The notes: generated from the sequence alone by a model not told the origin. Positions 1-8,527 are shown, counted from the stretch's first letter. The stretch: DNA of 37,839 bases from Planctomycetota bacterium (GCA_029260735.1 JAJDCR010000060.1:1-37839); one strand, 5' to 3'. Program-made: numbers and translations.

Positions 1-53
1 CCAGGGTACCGTTCGCCTTTGGCTCACTATCCTGGGTCACTTCGTAAAAGGCT

Positions 54-848
54 CTATTTTTTTTGGGCAATTAAAATATTGATATTACAAAATTGGCTAG
101 GAAATAGAGTAATCAAAGATTTCTGGATTAGATTCCCCAAAAAAGACAATTGATAGCCCTCTTTACGGCCTAAATTTTCATCAAAAGTTTTATGGTTTTT
201 CGCGCGAAACATAGAAAATTTGTATAAGATCGGCATATTTTCCACATACAAAATATCTTCCACCTCAAAACCAACTTCACTAAACAATTTACTAAACTCA
301 GAACGAGTAAGATTCATTTTGTGAAACTCTTTGCCAGTAGAGGTCTTGCCACTTTTTTTGGCTTTATGTGCAGTATGCTTATCTGTAATGTAGGTTTGAA
401 TATTGTCGGCTCGGAAAGAAGCACATACCCTTCCTCCTGTTTTTACCACACGATACGTTTCCTTAATCCCCTCTTTGATTTTATCCATAGGCAAATTATG
501 ATATAATCCAAAGGCCAAAAAGTATTGGAAAGTCTCATCCTCAAAGTTCAGATTTGTGACATCTCCTACTTCCACTTGTAAGCCGCTGTCAATTTCTTTT
601 AATTTATCAATGGCTTCAGGAATAAAATCAATTCCGACAATATCATAACCATTTTGGTGGTAATAGCGCAAAATACGACCTACACCGCATCCTGCTTCTA
701 GTATTTTTCCATCTTTCCCTGTGACCGTGAGCTTGGCATGCTTAAGAGGATATACTTGGTCATTTTCCATTGCTTCATCAACGGGAATATCTGTCCAACG
801 TTTAGTCCAGTAGTCTTTATTATTCTGATGTCGATATGTTATCCGCAT
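54..848 (-). CDS. Class I SAM-dependent methyltransferase
   Basis: This 264-residue protein is probably a small-molecule or sugar methyltransferase in the cytoplasm. The SAM-binding motif I (ILEAGCGVGR) lies near residues 49-58. It is followed by an acidic strand end (IVGIDF) and a post-motif region (FLAFGLYHNLP) typical of class I Rossmann methyltransferases. The start is an ATG that lies inside the 3' end of the upstream SGNH gene (29-base overlap), so the two are probably co-translated. It is the last gene of the three-gene minus-strand unit that begins with an APS-kinase-like gene. The substrate cannot be read from the sequence; O-methylation of a glycan sugar is an inference from context. 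No clear terminator follows before the window edge. Confidence 0.8.
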   Translation of the reverse strand: MRITYRHQNNKDYWTKRWTDIPVDEAMENDQVYPLKHAKLTVTGKDGKILEAGCGVGRILRYYHQNGYDIVGIDFIPEAIDKLKEIDSGLQVEVGDVTNLNFEDETFQYFLAFGLYHNLPMDKIKEGIKETYRVVKTGGRVCASFRADNIQTYITDKHTAHKAKKSGKTSTGKEFHKMNLTRSEFSKLFSEVGFEVEDILYVENMPILYKFSMFRAKNHKTFDENLGRKEGYQLSFLGNLIQKSLITLFPSQFCNINILIAQKK

Positions 849-2097
849 TTGTTATTCCTAATTTTTGTAATTTCTTATCAATTAATTGCGCCATAAACTT
901 ATTGCCCGCATGGGTCAAATGCCCACCATAAAAATCGCTAGAATAAAGAGGAGCCAAATCTTCTTCGGGCATTGGTATTAATTCTTCGAGAGGATCAACA
1001 ATGGCAACTCTTGACTTTAATTGCTCTATAAATTTCTCATAGAAATGCCCGTGTTCGCGAATAAATAGGACATCTGAGAAGTAGGGGAATAAAACAAAGA
1101 TAGGGGTAAAATTCTCTTGCTTCCCATAATTAACAAATTCGTCAATAATCGCCAAAAAAAGTTCCTGTGGCGCTTCTTTGGTATAGAGTTCACGACATAA
1201 ATCAAAATTGCGCTCTAAGATATGTTGCCATGCAATGTTTTTTACTTTGCCACTACTTAGCCAACGCTGCATTTGCATTTTCACAAGGGCCCCAATCAAA
1301 GGAAAATTCCGCCGCCGGGACTTCCATAAACTTGCAATATAGGGGAACTTTAAGATATCCTGGCGAAATTTATTTTCATACCAATAGTCCCGTTTTTTAA
1401 TCTCCGGCAAATACTTTTCCAGACAATAGAATTTCTCTTCGGCGTCCATTACATTGGCAATACATTGTAATTTCCCATCAACCAATTGAAAATGAGGCTT
1501 AAAACCAAAAGTATTTCCATATTCAGCATAATGTTTCCACGCGCTATGGATTCTTACAATACTTTCGGGAACAACCCCCAAAATCGCAACAGGGGTTTTT
1601 ATATTGGGATATTCCCGCTTAAGCCTAATTAGCCCTTGGTCTACACCATAGTTACCAACCCCATAGTTTAGAACATTGCTTTTCGTTAACTCTGATAGAT
1701 ACCATTGCCAGCTTTCATTGTCATTTACCTGACGCGAAAAGACAAAAGAGTCCCCAAAAGTTGATATCATAAGAGGCAAAGATTCATGGTCAGGATTTTC
1801 TCTTGCCCCCAAATTGTTGATCCGATAATGGGTTTCTTTCCCTGACTTCCCCGTTTCTCCAACGGTTCCAGCTTTTTCTCTTCCCTCGGTATTTGCCTTA
1901 CGCACCCAGCCTAATTCTGGATCAAAACCGTGCTTCATAAATTTCTGCAAAGCTTGCTTCGGTATAATAGGTAATTCATCTTTTTCTAAGATAAGCCACT
2001 GGAAATCTTTTCTGAGAAAGTTGACCAAGCAAAATAGAATAAATTCTAACGAAACTATAAATACCAATAACCCCATTAAAATATTAGACCAAATCAC
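820..2097 (-). CDS. Membrane-anchored SGNH/GDSL-hydrolase-like protein
   Basis: The 425-residue protein begins with one hydrophobic segment (about residues 5-27), which should anchor it in the inner membrane. The rest resembles the SGNH esterase/acetyltransferase fold. Block I is STFGDSFVFSR near residue 112, a glycine/asparagine block NYGVGNYGVDQ follows, and GGHLTHAGNKF near residue 395 supplies a candidate catalytic His. This architecture is typical of proteins that add or remove O-acyl groups on polysaccharides (DltD/AlgX-like superfamily), but I cannot assign a specific family. The start is GTG, overlapping the TGA stop of the upstream APS-kinase gene as GTGA, a translational-coupling arrangement. 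Its pairing with that kinase and a methyltransferase suggests a modification module. Confidence 0.72.
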   Translation of the reverse strand: MIWSNILMGLLVFIVSLEFILFCLVNFLRKDFQWLILEKDELPIIPKQALQKFMKHGFDPELGWVRKANTEGREKAGTVGETGKSGKETHYRINNLGARENPDHESLPLMISTFGDSFVFSRQVNDNESWQWYLSELTKSNVLNYGVGNYGVDQGLIRLKREYPNIKTPVAILGVVPESIVRIHSAWKHYAEYGNTFGFKPHFQLVDGKLQCIANVMDAEEKFYCLEKYLPEIKKRDYWYENKFRQDILKFPYIASLWKSRRRNFPLIGALVKMQMQRWLSSGKVKNIAWQHILERNFDLCRELYTKEAPQELFLAIIDEFVNYGKQENFTPIFVLFPYFSDVLFIREHGHFYEKFIEQLKSRVAIVDPLEELIPMPEEDLAPLYSSDFYGGHLTHAGNKFMAQLIDKKLQKLGITNADNISTSE

Positions 2098-2651
2098 GAT
2101 ATCTCTCTTTTCACAATCAATTGTTTCTCTGTGAAAAAATCAAAAATTTTCTTAGCCGCAACCAGTGGACTTTCTTGGGAAGTATCAATCATTATATCTG
2201 GCTTTTGTGGTTCTTCATAAGTGATCGAAACCCCCACCATATTTTCTAATTCTCCCGCCAAGGCTTTTTTATATAAGCCCTTAACATCACGCTTAATGCA
2301 CTCTTCTACTGTTGTATTAATCCATACTTCTACAAATTGTCCATCAGGGTGATTTTCCCGAGTATAATCTCTTTGTTTTTGCGAGTGATTTATCACAGAA
2401 ACAACCGAAACGACTTTTGAATCCAATAACAAATTCGTCAGTTGGGTATAGCGAAGTAAACTCTGGAAACGTCCTTCTTCGCTAAAGTCCAAATCTCTCC
2501 CAATAATGGGGCGCACCCGATCCCCATCAAGAGGTATCACAGGAATAGAATGCTCATCAAATAGAGAAGTCAGTTCCTTAGCAATAGTCGTTTTACCAGA
2601 GGAAGGTAGTCCCGTAAACCATATGGAGATACCTTTATTTAATTTATACAA
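2094..2651 (-). CDS. cysC: APS-kinase-like protein (CysC family, second copy)
   Basis: The 185-residue protein belongs to the adenylylsulfate kinase family, which phosphorylates APS to PAPS. The P-loop GLPSSGKT is at residues 14-21. The block ending in KQRDYTRE and the KRDVKGLYKKA block are typical of CysC. The start is TTG with the Shine-Dalgarno AAAGGGG six to seven bases upstream; no ATG occurs before the P-loop. It is the first gene of a minus-strand unit and has a good promoter upstream. A second, different CysC lies at 10730-11245 next to ATP sulfurylase, while this copy has no sulfurylase partner. It could be a second PAPS source or a CysC homologue with another nucleotide substrate, as known for the Campylobacter CDP-phosphoramidate kinase. 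Confidence 0.85.
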   Translation of the reverse strand: MYKLNKGISIWFTGLPSSGKTTIAKELTSLFDEHSIPVIPLDGDRVRPIIGRDLDFSEEGRFQSLLRYTQLTNLLLDSKVVSVVSVINHSQKQRDYTRENHPDGQFVEVWINTTVEECIKRDVKGLYKKALAGELENMVGVSITYEEPQKPDIMIDTSQESPLVAAKKIFDFFTEKQLIVKREIS

Positions 2652-2953
2652 TCTTACCCCTTTCTTGCTTGAATAAATGCCTGATTATACGAAATCCCAC
2701 ATCGCATGCAACATCTTTTCCACAATCGCAGGAGCATAGTTATTATCTTAAAATTTTTTTCACAGAAATGTATCAAAATATCTTAGTCTATTTGAGAAAA
2801 ATAAGATATCATATTGCGAAACATTTTTTGAGACATGTCAATACTACAATGTCTTGAAAAGTATACTTTTTGAGAGGGAGATACTTACTTTTGTTCACCC
2901 TATATTAAAAGTATATCGCCATTTTGAACTCTACCACTTAGAGAGTAAGCACA
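2652..2953. promoter_or_regulatory. Divergent intergenic region with operator-like palindromes
   Basis: This 302-base gap separates two divergent operons and holds no credible gene. It contains a 14-base perfect palindrome, AAAAGTATACTTTT (2857-2870), and AAAAGTATAT recurs at about 2907-2916, close to where a plus-strand promoter (TATATT at about 2901) would lie. A further dyad, AGACAT...ATGTCT, with an inner GACATGTC lies at about 2831-2854. The repeated half-sites are consistent with a repressor or activator binding site for the plus-strand operon. No regulator gene is present in the window, so this is inference from symmetry only. Confidence 0.35.
2684..2711 (-). promoter_or_regulatory. 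Sigma70-like promoter for the cysC-SGNH-methyltransferase unit
   Basis: On the minus strand a perfect TATAAT (2684-2689) is preceded by TTGCAT (2706-2711) with a 16-base spacer. It lies about 35 bases upstream of the TTG start of the APS-kinase-like gene. This is the best promoter-like match on that strand in the divergent intergenic region. Confidence 0.6.
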
Positions 2954-5023
2954 ATGATTTTAGCCATTCTTCAAGCGCGGGTTTCCTCTAGCCGACTTCC
3001 TGAAAAGGTTCTTCGTCCAATTTTAGGTAAACCTATGCTCCAACACCAAGTCGAGCGTATACAAAGATCACATAAAGTCGATAAAGTTATTGTGGCAACA
3101 AGCACAGATACAAGTGACGATAAGATACAAGCTCTCTGCCAAGAAATATCTATAGATTGTTTTCGAGGTAGTTTGGACAATGTTTTAGATCGCTATTATA
3201 ACGCTGCGAAAAAATACAATGCTGATCATATTATTCGTCTGACAGGTGATTGTCCTTTACTGGAGCCTAGTTTGATTGACGAAGCGATCGCCTTTTATCA
3301 AAGTCAAGATCATGATTATATCTGCAACACTGTTCATCCTACTTTCCCAGATGGTTATGACATTTGGGTTTTTCGTTTTTCAGCTTTAGAAAAAGCTTGG
3401 AAAGAAGCCCAGTTGCTTTCCGAAAAAGAACACGTTGTCATGTATATAAAAAATCATCCCGAGCTTTTTCAAATAGGGTCTTGGGAACAAGAAGAAGATC
3501 TTTCTGCATTGCGATGGACAGTAGATGAAGCGGAAGACTTTGCTCTTATTGAAAAGATTTACCAAGATCTATATCCAGAAAATCCTCACTTTGGAATGAA
3601 AGATATTTTAGCCTACTTAGAAAAACATCCTCATTTAAAAACGATCAATACTCAATTCCAACGAGATGAAGGCTTGCAGAAATCTTTGCGAGAAGACCAA
3701 CAACAACAATTCCTCCAAAGCAAGTCTGGACAAATGCAAGCGCGGGCTATAAAGCGAATTCCTGGAATGACTCAGTTGCTCTCGAAACGTCCTGACCAAT
3801 TTTCTCGTGGGGTTTGGCCTGGCTACTACAAGAAAGCTCAGGGGGTTGAAGTATGGGATTTAGACGATAATAAATACATAGACATGAGTATCGGCGGCAT
3901 TGGTGCCAATATATTAGGCTACGCTGATCCTATCGTAGACAAAGCTGTCTGTGAGGCTGTTGCTCAAGGGGTAAGTTGTTCTTTGAATTGCCCAGAAGAA
4001 GTAGAGTTGGCGGATCTTTTATGTGAAATTCATCCTTGGGCTGATCAAGTACGCTATAGCAAATCTGGAGGAGAAGCGGCTACTATGGCGGTTCGTATTG
4101 CCAGAGCTCACACAGGCAAAGATAAGATTGCCTTTTGTGGTTATCATGGCTGGCACGATTGGTACTTGGCGGCCAATTTAGGTAACGACAGCTTAGAAGG
4201 ACATCTTCTACCAGGACTAGACCCGGCAGGAGTTCCTCAAGGCTTAAAAGGAACAGCTATTCCTTTTCACTATAATAAAATAGAAGAGTTAAAAGAGATT
4301 ATTCGCCTACACAAAAATGATTTGGCCGCTATTATTATGGAGCCTATTCGTAATACTTGGCCCCAAGGAAATTTTTTAAAGGAAGTCCGAGAACTCGCCG
4401 ATGAAGCTCAGGTCGTTTTGATTTTTGATGAAATTTCGGCTGGATTTCGGATGAACTCTGGCGGAGCCCATCTTCTTCTAGGAGTAGAGCCTGATCTTGC
4501 CATTTTTGCTAAGGCGATCGGAAATGGCTATCCAATTGCTGCTGTTATCGGGCGAGAAAGAATCATGCGGGCAACCCAAAGTAGTTTCATTAGCAGCACG
4601 AACTGGACGGAAAGAGTAGGGGCAAGTGCTGCTCTTGCGACTATTAGAGAACACCAAAAACATCAAGTCGGAGAGCACCTTATGAAAATAGGAAAGCTCG
4701 TCCAGGAAGGCTGGAGAAAAGTAGCTCAAGAACATCAAGTTTCTATCGAAGTAGGGGGAATACCTCCTCTCAGTCACTTTACTTTTCAAAATGCAAAGCC
4801 TCTTGTTTTGAAAGCCCTCTTTGTTCAACTTATGTTAGAAAAAGGTTTTCTGGCTTCTAATATTTTTTACGCTATGCACGCTCATCAAGAAACACATGTT
4901 CAAGTTTATCTGGAAGCGGCAGAAAAGTCCTTTGCTCAGATTGCCCAGTGGGAAAAAGAAGGAAGTAGTGAAAGACAACTTGTGGGAGCGCCCGCCGTGG
5001 CAGGTTTTAAAAGGCTCAATTAA
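2954..5023 (+). CDS. SpsF-type cytidylyltransferase fused to GSA-type class III aminotransferase
   Basis: This is a two-domain enzyme of 689 residues. Residues 1 to about 240 match the SpsF/CMP-KDO-synthetase-like nucleotidyltransferase family: the start LAILQARVSSSRLPEKVL, then RLTGDCPLL. Residues about 262-689 match PLP class III aminotransferases close to glutamate-1-semialdehyde aminomutase. Visible features are SKSGGEAATMAVRIARA, the PLP-binding Asp492 in IFDEISAGFR, and the Schiff-base Lys520 in FAKAIGNGYP. The ATG follows a GAGAG ribosome-binding site. It heads a five-gene plus-strand operon and is three bases from the RmlD-like gene. A single polypeptide that aminates and nucleotide-activates a sugar or sugar acid is the natural reading, but the substrate is unknown. 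It could act on the NeuB product made two genes downstream. Confidence 0.88.
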   Translation: MILAILQARVSSSRLPEKVLRPILGKPMLQHQVERIQRSHKVDKVIVATSTDTSDDKIQALCQEISIDCFRGSLDNVLDRYYNAAKKYNADHIIRLTGDCPLLEPSLIDEAIAFYQSQDHDYICNTVHPTFPDGYDIWVFRFSALEKAWKEAQLLSEKEHVVMYIKNHPELFQIGSWEQEEDLSALRWTVDEAEDFALIEKIYQDLYPENPHFGMKDILAYLEKHPHLKTINTQFQRDEGLQKSLREDQQQQFLQSKSGQMQARAIKRIPGMTQLLSKRPDQFSRGVWPGYYKKAQGVEVWDLDDNKYIDMSIGGIGANILGYADPIVDKAVCEAVAQGVSCSLNCPEEVELADLLCEIHPWADQVRYSKSGGEAATMAVRIARAHTGKDKIAFCGYHGWHDWYLAANLGNDSLEGHLLPGLDPAGVPQGLKGTAIPFHYNKIEELKEIIRLHKNDLAAIIMEPIRNTWPQGNFLKEVRELADEAQVVLIFDEISAGFRMNSGGAHLLLGVEPDLAIFAKAIGNGYPIAAVIGRERIMRATQSSFISSTNWTERVGASAALATIREHQKHQVGEHLMKIGKLVQEGWRKVAQEHQVSIEVGGIPPLSHFTFQNAKPLVLKALFVQLMLEKGFLASNIFYAMHAHQETHVQVYLEAAEKSFAQIAQWEKEGSSERQLVGAPAVAGFKRLN

Positions 5024-5026
5024 ACT

Positions 5027-5896
5027 ATGGAAACCAAAAAAAACGTACTTGTTACGGGAGCAACTGGACTACTAGGAGCCTCTCTTTATCCCTTCTTGAA
5101 AAAGACAGAAAAATACCAAGTATGGGGCCAAGGAAAAAAAAACTCGCTCGACTACGCATGCGACTTAGTTGATTCTGAAGCGACAGACAATCTCTTAGAA
5201 AAATGCCAGCCTGATGTTATCGTTCATTTAGTTGCTTTGACAAATGTCGATCAATGTCAAAATGATTTCCACCAAGCCTATCTTTACAATGTAAAAACCG
5301 TTGAAAATATTGCTTCCTGGATCAAGAAAAACAAAAAAAGCCATTTGATATATATCTCTACAGATCAAGTTTACGACCAAGAAGGGCCTCACAAAGAAGT
5401 GAACCATAGGCTAACTAACGCCTACGCTCTATCCAAATATGCTGGCGAAATTGCGGCGCATGTTGTGTCAGGAACCGTTTTGCGAACGAATTTTTTTGGC
5501 CCCAGTCAATGCTCCAGACGCAAGAGCTTTAGTGACTGGTTAGTAGAATCTTTTGAAGAAAAGAGAAGCATTCAGCTTTTTACAGACGTTCTCTTTTCTC
5601 CCTTGCACATGAACACCTTGTGTAAAATGATAGAATTGGTTATTGACGAACCAAAAGGGGGGGTGTTTAATTTAGGCAGCCACTCTGGAATGAGTAAACG
5701 AGATTTTGCCCATTCTTTGGCTAAGTCATTAGGTTTGAAGACAGATAAAGCAGAAAGTACCAAAGCGAGCGATTTTGGTTTTAGTGCTTACCGACCTTTT
5801 GATATGCGTATGGACAGTTGTAAGTTTGAAGCTGCTTTTGCTACCCAATTGCCTCTTCTAGAGGAAGAGATTGCTAAACTCAGAAAGGAAAAGTAA
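5027..5896 (+). CDS. RmlD-like NAD(P)-dependent sugar reductase (extended SDR)
   Basis: The 289-residue protein is an extended short-chain dehydrogenase of the RmlD (dTDP-4-dehydrorhamnose reductase) type. The nucleotide-binding motif GATGLLG is at residues 11-17. STDQVYD follows near residues 111-117, and the catalytic YALSK block lies near residue 133. The RmlD-like substrate domain includes GVFNLGSHSGMSKRDFA. There are no RmlA, RmlB or RmlC genes in the window, so a rhamnose role is unlikely. A reduction or epimerisation step on the same sugar handled by the flanking fusion enzyme and synthase is more likely. The stop TAA overlaps the ATG of the downstream synthase gene by one base. Confidence 0.85.
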   Translation: METKKNVLVTGATGLLGASLYPFLKKTEKYQVWGQGKKNSLDYACDLVDSEATDNLLEKCQPDVIVHLVALTNVDQCQNDFHQAYLYNVKTVENIASWIKKNKKSHLIYISTDQVYDQEGPHKEVNHRLTNAYALSKYAGEIAAHVVSGTVLRTNFFGPSQCSRRKSFSDWLVESFEEKRSIQLFTDVLFSPLHMNTLCKMIELVIDEPKGGVFNLGSHSGMSKRDFAHSLAKSLGLKTDKAESTKASDFGFSAYRPFDMRMDSCKFEAAFATQLPLLEEEIAKLRKEK

Positions 5897-6978
5897 TGAA
5901 ACATAAACCCGCCCACGAAATTCAAATTGGCTCCAAAAAAATTGGTTGGGATCACCCCACTTACTTTATTGCAGATGTCGCAGCCAATCATGATGGAGAT
6001 TTAGAAAGAGCTAAGGATTTGATTTATCTTGCTGCAGAAAATGGTGCTGATGCTGCCAAATTTCAGCACTTTAAAGCGGAAACCATCGTCAGCGACTATG
6101 GTTTTAAAAATATGGGCAATCAGCAATCTCATCAATCCAAATGGAAAAAATCTGTCTTCGAAGTATACCAAGATGCTTCTGTCAATGTAGAGTGGACTTC
6201 GACTTTAAAGGAAACCTGTGATAAAGCCGGGATTACTTTTTTTACAAGCCCCTACTCTATGGAGTTAGTCGATGCTGTCAATAGCTACGTTCCTGCTTTT
6301 AAAGTTGGTTCTGGTGATATCACTTGGCTAGAAATTATTGAACACATGGCCCAAAAAGGTAAACCGATGTTAGTGGCAACAGGGGCTTCGACCGCTGATG
6401 AGGTTGCTCAAGTGGTAGATCATGTCCTTGGCATCACAGGAGACCTTGCCCTAATGCAGTGTAACACAAACTACACAGGAAGCTTAGAGAACTTCAAGTA
6501 TATCCAGCTCAATGTCTTAAAGTCATATGCCAGTATGTTTCCAGGTCTTATCCTTGGCTTGAGCGACCACACACCTGGTCATGCTACCGTTTTAGGATCT
6601 ATTGCACTAGGAGCAAGAGTCATAGAAAAACATTTCACCGATGATACCAAGAGAGAGGGGCCCGACCATCCTTTTTCGATGGACCCGAAAGCATGGAAAG
6701 ACATGGTCGAAAGAAGCCGAGAGCTAGAAATTTCTTTGGGCAGTGGTGTCAAAAAAGTCGAAAAAAATGAAGAAGAGACTGTGGTTATCCAGCGTCGATC
6801 CTTAAGAACAGTACGTGACCTAAATGCAGGAAGCATTTTGACAAGAGAAGATATCATTCCTTTGCGTCCTTGCCCTGCCGATGGAATCTCTCCTTTGGAT
6901 ACTCCTGTGGTAATCGGAAAAACTCTGGTCAACGAGCTAAAAGGAGGAGAGCACATTCGATGGAGAGATCTGAAGTAG
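5896..6978 (+). CDS. neuB: Nonulosonic (sialic/legionaminic-type) acid synthase, NeuB family
   Basis: This 360-residue enzyme should condense a 6-deoxy-hexosamine or ManNAc-like sugar with phosphoenolpyruvate to give a nine-carbon acid. Family landmarks are FIADVAANHDGDLERAK near residue 25, DAAKFQHF, FFTSPYS, FKVGSGDITW, the late barrel block LGLSDHTPGHATVLGS and IEKHFT. The C-terminal part from about residue 295 is an antifreeze-like SAF domain (RRSLRTVRDLNAGSILTREDI), as in complete NeuB, LegI and SpsE proteins. The length is normal. The ATG is behind AGAAAGGAAAAG and overlaps the previous stop. It is the only NeuB in the window, so it probably serves the Leg-type precursor genes at 17425-26448 as well as its own operon. 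The exact sugar cannot be told from motifs. Confidence 0.93.
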   Translation: MKHKPAHEIQIGSKKIGWDHPTYFIADVAANHDGDLERAKDLIYLAAENGADAAKFQHFKAETIVSDYGFKNMGNQQSHQSKWKKSVFEVYQDASVNVEWTSTLKETCDKAGITFFTSPYSMELVDAVNSYVPAFKVGSGDITWLEIIEHMAQKGKPMLVATGASTADEVAQVVDHVLGITGDLALMQCNTNYTGSLENFKYIQLNVLKSYASMFPGLILGLSDHTPGHATVLGSIALGARVIEKHFTDDTKREGPDHPFSMDPKAWKDMVERSRELEISLGSGVKKVEKNEEETVVIQRRSLRTVRDLNAGSILTREDIIPLRPCPADGISPLDTPVVIGKTLVNELKGGEHIRWRDLK

Positions 6979-7625
6979 CTATCATTATCCCTGCTTTCAA
7001 TGAAGAAAGAACCATTGCCCAAGTGGTCAAAGGCGTTTTAGATTATGGCATCGCCATAGTTGTCGATGATTGTTCCCATGATAACACAGGTAAATATGCG
7101 AAAGAAGCGGGGGCAGTTGTTGTTCGACACGAGGAAAATAAAGGCTATGATGGTGCTTTGAACTCAGGTTTCTCCGAAGCCTTTCAGAGAAAATGTTCTT
7201 TTGTTATCACTTTTGATGCCGATGGGCAGCACAAAGCAGATTTACTGGCCTCTTACCTGAATCTCTTGCAAAACGAAAAAGTTCCTCTTGTTTTGGGAGT
7301 TCGTCCTCAAAAAGCTCGCTGGAGTGAGGAAGTTATGGGACTTTATTTTCGGTGGCGCTTTGGTATCCATGATATTCTTTGCGGAATGAAAGGATACCAC
7401 ATAGAGCTATACGAAAAAAACTCAGGATTCGATCACATTCATTCTGTCGGAACCGAGTTAACTTTGGCTTCCCTAAAAAGAGGCTATCGATTTACCGAAC
7501 TTGCCGTTCCTATTGCCAAAAGACAAGATAATCCAAGATTTGGAACAACCTTGCGCAGTAATTGGAAAATCACTAAAGCTCTTGCCCGTGTTATCTGGTG
7601 GGAGATAGTAAAAAAAATTAGTTAG
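6960..7625 (+). CDS. Family 2 glycosyltransferase (dolichyl/polyprenyl-P-mannose-synthase-like)
   Basis: The 221-residue protein is a GT-A family 2 transferase. It opens with VAIIIPAFNEERTIAQVV and carries the metal/nucleotide DxD motif in TFDADGQH. It has no transmembrane tail, so it resembles the soluble catalytic core of DPM1-like enzymes that load a sugar on a lipid carrier. I chose ATG 6960 because AAAGGAGGAG lies just upstream and the conserved domain starts six residues in. A longer frame open from 6870 would add 30 atypical residues. The gene overlaps the 3' end of neuB by 19 bases, pointing to coupled translation. The donor sugar is unknown. Confidence 0.87.
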   Translation: MERSEVAIIIPAFNEERTIAQVVKGVLDYGIAIVVDDCSHDNTGKYAKEAGAVVVRHEENKGYDGALNSGFSEAFQRKCSFVITFDADGQHKADLLASYLNLLQNEKVPLVLGVRPQKARWSEEVMGLYFRWRFGIHDILCGMKGYHIELYEKNSGFDHIHSVGTELTLASLKRGYRFTELAVPIAKRQDNPRFGTTLRSNWKITKALARVIWWEIVKKIS

Positions 7626-7639
7626 AAAAAATTAGTTAG
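7612..7639 (+). repeat. 14-bp exact tandem duplication at the GT2 stop codon
   Basis: The unit AAAAAATTAGTTAG occurs twice head-to-tail (7612-7625 and 7626-7639). The first copy contains the TAG stop codon of the GT2 gene; the second lies in the spacer before the methyltransferase. It looks like a recent replication-slippage duplication. Confidence 0.85.
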
Positions 7640-7651
7640 AAAGAATTATCC

Positions 7652-8527
7652 ATGAACCAAGAAGATAAAAAGAAAGATGCTTTCACTCACTTCGGAAAGG
7701 AAGCTTCCGTCTATCATGAGCAGTACGTAAATCCAAATGAATATGAGAAATACCCTGCTGATCGTTTTCGCCTAAATATATTTCTCTCTCTTCTCCAAGA
7801 AATTTCTCCAAAAAGCGTTTTAGACGTAGGATGTGGAAGTGGACAACCTCTTCTAGAAGTCCTTGAAGCAGGTTTTAATGCCCAAGGATTAGAGTTTTCT
7901 CCTGAAATGGTTTCTCATGCCAAAAAACGCTTAGAAGAAGCTGGACAAGACCCTCAGCGCGTTATCCATGGGAACATGGAGAAAACATCTGAGCATGTTC
8001 AAAGCCTATACGACTGTGTTACGGCAATGGGTTCCGTCTACTACGCTCGGGACTTTGCCCAAACCATGAAGGAAGTCAGTAGTGTTGTTAAAGAAAACGG
8101 GGACTTCATTTTCAGCCTACGCAATAAGCTTTTCTCACTATTTTCCATGAACCAATACACCATCGACTTTTTAATCAACGATATGCTTCCTTTTAAAGAA
8201 CTCTCTTCTGAGTGCCAAAAGGAAGTTTCTCAGCACTTGATGGATAAATGCCTAACCGGCGAACTCCGAGAAAAATTTAAAACCGTCGATGCCTGTAACA
8301 TCCACTCTATTTTTCACAATCCTCTAACCATTGGCCAAGAAATCAAAGCTTACGGTTTAGAGCTAGTGGATCTCTACTACTACCACTACCATGCCCTTCC
8401 TCCGGTCTTTGAGCATAGCTTTACCCAGGAATTCCGAGAGCAAAGCGCCAAGCTAGAAAAAGCCCAAGATTGGCGCGGAATGTTCCTTTGCTCTACCTTT
8501 ATTGTCCATGCTCGGAAAAAAAGCTAG
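7652..8527 (+). CDS. Class I SAM-dependent methyltransferase
   Basis: The 291-residue cytoplasmic protein carries the SAM motif VLDVGCGSGQ near residue 56. GLEFSPEMVSHAKKRL follows, then the motif II/III region TAMGSVYYARDF, matching class I methyltransferases of the ubiquinone/menaquinone-methyltransferase-like type. The C-terminal third is rich in Tyr and His (LVDLYYYHYHALPP) and is not typical of a named family I recognise. It is the last gene of the plus-strand operon, 26 bases after GT2, behind an AGAAAGAA ribosome-binding site. A strong hairpin follows. Methylation of a nonulosonate or neighbouring sugar is the contextual inference. Confidence 0.82.
   Translation: MNQEDKKKDAFTHFGKEASVYHEQYVNPNEYEKYPADRFRLNIFLSLLQEISPKSVLDVGCGSGQPLLEVLEAGFNAQGLEFSPEMVSHAKKRLEEAGQDPQRVIHGNMEKTSEHVQSLYDCVTAMGSVYYARDFAQTMKEVSSVVKENGDFIFSLRNKLFSLFSMNQYTIDFLINDMLPFKELSSECQKEVSQHLMDKCLTGELREKFKTVDACNIHSIFHNPLTIGQEIKAYGLELVDLYYYHYHALPPVFEHSFTQEFREQSAKLEKAQDWRGMFLCSTFIVHARKKS

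Noticed and set aside
1..53. Possible terminator or repeat at the left edge (CCAGGG and CCTGGG words, GCCTTTGGC mini-palindrome)
   Set aside because: The arms are short and far apart and the window is cut here. No convincing hairpin with a U-run follows the methyltransferase stop.
2652..2953. CRISPR or tRNA-like structure in the larger intergenic gaps
   Set aside because: No regularly spaced repeats and no cloverleaf with a CCA end or anticodon arm were seen here or elsewhere in the window.
4478..4828. 116-codon minus-strand frame within the SpsF-aminotransferase gene
   Set aside because: It is antisense to the conserved PLP-binding region of a clear class III aminotransferase and is a frame shadow.
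6579..7022. 147-codon minus-strand open frame across neuB and GT2
   Set aside because: It lies fully antisense to two genes with clear motifs, has no family resemblance and no ribosome-binding site.
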